NCBI GenBank assembly: GCA_035693615.1
Contig: DASSGH010000066.1
Location: 1-7,682 of the forward strand
Origin: VAZQ01 sp035693615
GTDB taxonomy: Bacteria > Pseudomonadota > Alphaproteobacteria > Rhizobiales > Xanthobacteraceae
Length of the DNA: 7,682 nucleotides
Direction of reading: 5' to 3'
Shown here: piece by piece, positions 5,995 to 7,682 of the stretch
Layout of the letters: the number at the start of each line of letters is the position of its first letter
Position numbering within the stretch: position 1 is the stretch's first letter
Translations under genes and position numbers: made by a program
Notes under the pieces: generated by a model
Told to the model about the DNA's origin: nothing
The model's input: the letters and a program-made list of their open reading frames with translations, nothing else
The model's database searches: none

Positions 5995-7002
5995 ATGCGA
6001 TTATCGAGATTGATATTGGCGAGCATTGCTGCCGCCGCGCTCTTCGGCGCGACCGCCGCGCAAGCCGACGATCCCGTAAAGATCCGCCTGTCCTGGGTCG
6101 CCCCGGTCACCAACTGGGCCTCGATCCTGCTGGAGAAGAAGGAGCTCGCGCGCCATCTCGGCAAGTCCTACACGCTCGAGCCGGTGCGCTTCGCCGGCAC
6201 CCCACCCATGGTGACGGCGCTCGCCAACGGCGAGCTCGAGGTCGCCAACCTCGCCTATTCCACGCTCGCGATTGCGATCCAGAACGCCGGGATGGACGAC
6301 CTGCGCATCATCGCCGACGAGTTCCGCGACGGGGTTCCGGGCTACTACTCGCAGGAATACATGGTGCTCGCCGACGGACCGATCAAAAAAGTCGACGATC
6401 TCAAGGGCAAAGTGGTGATGACCAACGCCGCCGGCAGCGCAGTTGACGTCGCCATGCGCGCGATGTTGCGCAAGTTCGGCATGGAGGACAAGCGCGATTA
6501 CACGATGGTCGAATCCGCCTTTCCGACCATGCGCGCGATGTTGTCGGAGAAGAAGGTGGACATGGTCCCGGCGGTCCTTCCGTTCTCCTACGATCCCGAG
6601 CTGCGCAAGATCGGCCGCACGCTGTTCATCCAGCGCGATGCCATCGGCGTGACCGACATGATCGTGTGGACCGTGCGCAAGCCGTTCATCGACAAGAATC
6701 GCCCCGCCATGGTCGATTTCATGGAGGACACGCTGCGCATCACGCGCTGGTTCCTCGATCCCAACAACCACAAGGAGGCGATCGAGATCGCAGGCCGCGT
6801 CACCAAGCAACCCCCGGAACGCTTCGATTGGCTCTTTACTGCGCGCGATGCCTATCACGATCCCAAGATGCTGCCCGATCTGGCGGCGCTGCAGAAGAAC
6901 GTCGACATGACGCACGATCTCGGGTTCGTAAAAACGGCGCCGGACGTCAAAAAGCACACCGACCTGAGCATCGTCGAAGAGGCGGCGAAGCGATTGCAAT
7001 AA
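5995..7002 (+). CDS. ABC transporter substrate-binding protein, SsuA/THI5/NMT1 (nitrate/sulfonate/taurine-type) family
   Basis: This is a 335-residue periplasmic binding protein of the type II fold used by sulfonate, taurine and some aromatic-acid ABC importers. Residues 1-24 are a Sec signal peptide (RLSR, a hydrophobic core, then AAQA before DDPVKIRLSW). Family landmarks are the substrate-pocket segment ANGELEVANLAYSTLA (77-92), VDDLKGKVV (133-141) and the hinge-region segment MLSEKKVDMVPAV (182-194). No permease or ATPase of this transporter class is present in the window, so its partners lie to the right or elsewhere. It is flanked by a decarboxylase and ring-cleavage genes, suggesting uptake of the pathway's aromatic acid. 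NMT1-like binding proteins are known from phthalate-type ABC uptake systems. It is unrelated to the LivK-type receptor of the left operon. Confidence 0.88.
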   Translation: MRLSRLILASIAAAALFGATAAQADDPVKIRLSWVAPVTNWASILLEKKELARHLGKSYTLEPVRFAGTPPMVTALANGELEVANLAYSTLAIAIQNAGMDDLRIIADEFRDGVPGYYSQEYMVLADGPIKKVDDLKGKVVMTNAAGSAVDVAMRAMLRKFGMEDKRDYTMVESAFPTMRAMLSEKKVDMVPAVLPFSYDPELRKIGRTLFIQRDAIGVTDMIVWTVRKPFIDKNRPAMVDFMEDTLRITRWFLDPNNHKEAIEIAGRVTKQPPERFDWLFTARDAYHDPKMLPDLAALQKNVDMTHDLGFVKTAPDVKKHTDLSIVEEAAKRLQ

Positions 7003-7230
7003 GCGCGTGAACGGCGAATACGCCAAAGTGTGGCCCCGCACCCTGTCAGGCCGCATGGCTGGCGCGTGCAAATAGTTTCGTAAGGTCGGGCCCGCGGGCG
7101 GATGAGGACTGCGAGACTAATTTGGGCTTCGAGCCGTGGCACTCCGAGGCCATTTCCCCTTGCATTCGACGCAGGCTAAGATCGCCCAACGGTGCATCGG
7201 GGCGAAATGGTGGGCGGCGCTGGAACGGCA
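7003..7230 (+). other. 228-bp spacer before the ring-cleavage genes
   Basis: This is the longest non-coding stretch in the window. It contains a perfect 10-bp palindrome GCCCGCGGGC (7090-7099) and a weak -10-like TAAGAT (7177-7182) without a convincing -35. No terminator with a T-tract and no credible small gene was found. Its length suggests that the dioxygenase genes may have their own promoter or were joined to this block separately. Confidence 0.45.
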
Positions 7231-7506
7231 ATGACCGACTACTGGGTGAGCAAGCTCTTCTTCGATCTACAGCAGGACGCGAAGCTCGCCGCGGAATATC
7301 GCGCCGACATGCCTGGCGTGCTCGCGCGCTACGAGATCAAGCCGGACATTCGCAAAGCGCTGCTCGAAGACGACGTGGGCAAGATCGCGCCGCTGGTCAA
7401 CGCCTACCTCTTGCGCTTCTACTTCCAGATCCGCGGCATGCCGGAAGGCGAGTTCATCGCGCGGCTGCACGCGCTCAAGCCCGGGAAAGGGAAGGTCGAT
7501 GGCTGA
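7231..7506 (+). CDS. LigA-type small (alpha) subunit of a class III extradiol ring-cleavage dioxygenase
   Basis: This 91-residue protein matches the LigA domain, the small helical subunit that covers the active site of protocatechuate 4,5-dioxygenase LigAB and carries no iron itself. Features are an N-terminal helix with DYWVSKLFFDLQQD (3-16), FRADM-like EYRADMPGVLARY (22-34), the family's K/D-rich turn ending in KALLEDDVGKIAPL (42-55), and NAYLLRFYFQIRGM (57-70). It is shorter than LigA of Sphingobium (139 residues) and is essentially the bare domain. The ATG at 7231 is chosen because it begins the domain directly, with GGA 7 nt upstream; in-frame starts at 7192 (GTG) and 7207 (ATG) would add up to 13 residues. 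Its last 8 nt overlap the LigB-type gene, so the two subunits are probably made in a coupled 1:1 fashion. Confidence 0.8.
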   Translation: MTDYWVSKLFFDLQQDAKLAAEYRADMPGVLARYEIKPDIRKALLEDDVGKIAPLVNAYLLRFYFQIRGMPEGEFIARLHALKPGKGKVDG

Positions 7507-7682
7507 TCTCGTTGGCGTGTTCGCGGCCAGTCACGGGCCGATCATCGCGCGGGATTGGGAGACGATGCCGCGCGATCACCGCAACCGGCTGGCGGCCGGC
7601 TTCGACGAGATCGGGCGGCGGCTCAAGGCCTGCCGACCGGACCTGCTCGTCGTCATCTCGCCCGATCACTGGGTCAACTTCT
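7499..7682 (+). CDS. LigB-type class III extradiol dioxygenase, catalytic subunit (partial, C-terminus beyond right edge)
   Basis: The first 61 residues are visible. They begin MADLVGVFAASHGPII and run to LLVVISPDHWVNF at the edge. The two histidines match the first two iron ligands of LigB enzymes: H12 in the ASHGP strand end and H57 in SPDHW, at the positions of His12 and His61 in LigB. The third ligand, a Glu, would be outside the window. The enzyme would use non-haem Fe(II) and O2 to open a dihydroxylated (or aminohydroxy) aromatic ring next to, not between, the hydroxyls. The ATG at 7499 has GGGAAGG just upstream and overlaps the small-subunit gene by 8 nt. The ring substrate is not determinable from this fragment. 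Confidence 0.85.
   Translation, partial: MADLVGVFAASHGPIIARDWETMPRDHRNRLAAGFDEIGRRLKACRPDLLVVISPDHWVNF

Noticed and set aside
5995..7002. Possible 4,5-dihydroxyphthalate decarboxylase, a label sometimes given to NMT1-like proteins
   Set aside because: The clear Sec signal peptide and SsuA-like landmarks favour a periplasmic binding protein over a cytoplasmic enzyme.
6001..7071. A 356-codon minus-strand open frame antisense to the SsuA/NMT1-type binding protein
   Set aside because: The composition (many His, Arg and Asp) and lack of motifs mark it as a shadow; the plus strand has a signal peptide, ribosome site and family motifs.
7137..7151. TGGCAC resembling the -24 half of a sigma-54 promoter upstream of ligA
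   Set aside because: The required GC at the -12 position with proper spacing is not present; the following bases do not form TTGC at the right distance.
1..7682. CRISPR arrays, tRNA/rRNA genes, insertion sequences, phage or defence genes
   Set aside because: No regularly spaced repeats, tRNA-like cloverleaf, transposase or terminal inverted repeats were seen on either strand.

Overview
The window looks like chromosomal DNA from a high-GC proteobacterium, most likely an alphaproteobacterium of the Bradyrhizobium/Rhodopseudomonas/Hyphomicrobiales kind. The basis is strong G/C preference at third codon positions, a Liv-type ABC system with a Tat-exported binding protein, and long spurious antisense ORFs typical of such genomes. 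The lineage is inference. No RNA genes, IS elements, CRISPR arrays or attachment sites were seen.

Two gene blocks diverge from a 111-bp control region (4745-4855). The left block is on the minus strand and is tightly packed, apparently one operon. In transcription order it holds a cyclase-family metal hydrolase (3902-4744), a small cupin (3560-3901), a short-chain dehydrogenase/reductase (2712-3515), a 3-hydroxyacyl-CoA-type dehydrogenase (1777-2709), a Leu/Ile/Val-type ABC substrate-binding protein with a Tat signal (453-1745), and a LivG-like ATPase cut by the left edge (1-427).

The right block is on the plus strand. It holds a decarboxylase of the gamma-resorcylate/2,3-dihydroxybenzoate type in the amidohydrolase superfamily (4856-5821), a second and unrelated SsuA/NMT1-type substrate-binding protein with a Sec signal (5995-7002), a stand-alone LigA-type small subunit (7231-7506), and the start of an overlapping LigB-type class III extradiol dioxygenase gene (7499-7682, cut by the right edge).

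Together the genes read as a peripheral aromatic-acid catabolic locus. Uptake would use one or two ABC systems. A non-oxidative decarboxylase would remove a ring carboxylate, and a two-subunit LigA/LigB dioxygenase would open the ring. The cyclase-family hydrolase and the two NAD(P)-dependent dehydrogenases would process the products. The substrate cannot be read from the sequence. The gene combination does not match a textbook pathway that I can name. The most notable points are this combination, a near-symmetric overlapping divergent promoter/operator, a cupin lacking all canonical metal-binding histidines, and two different classes of binding protein in one locus.
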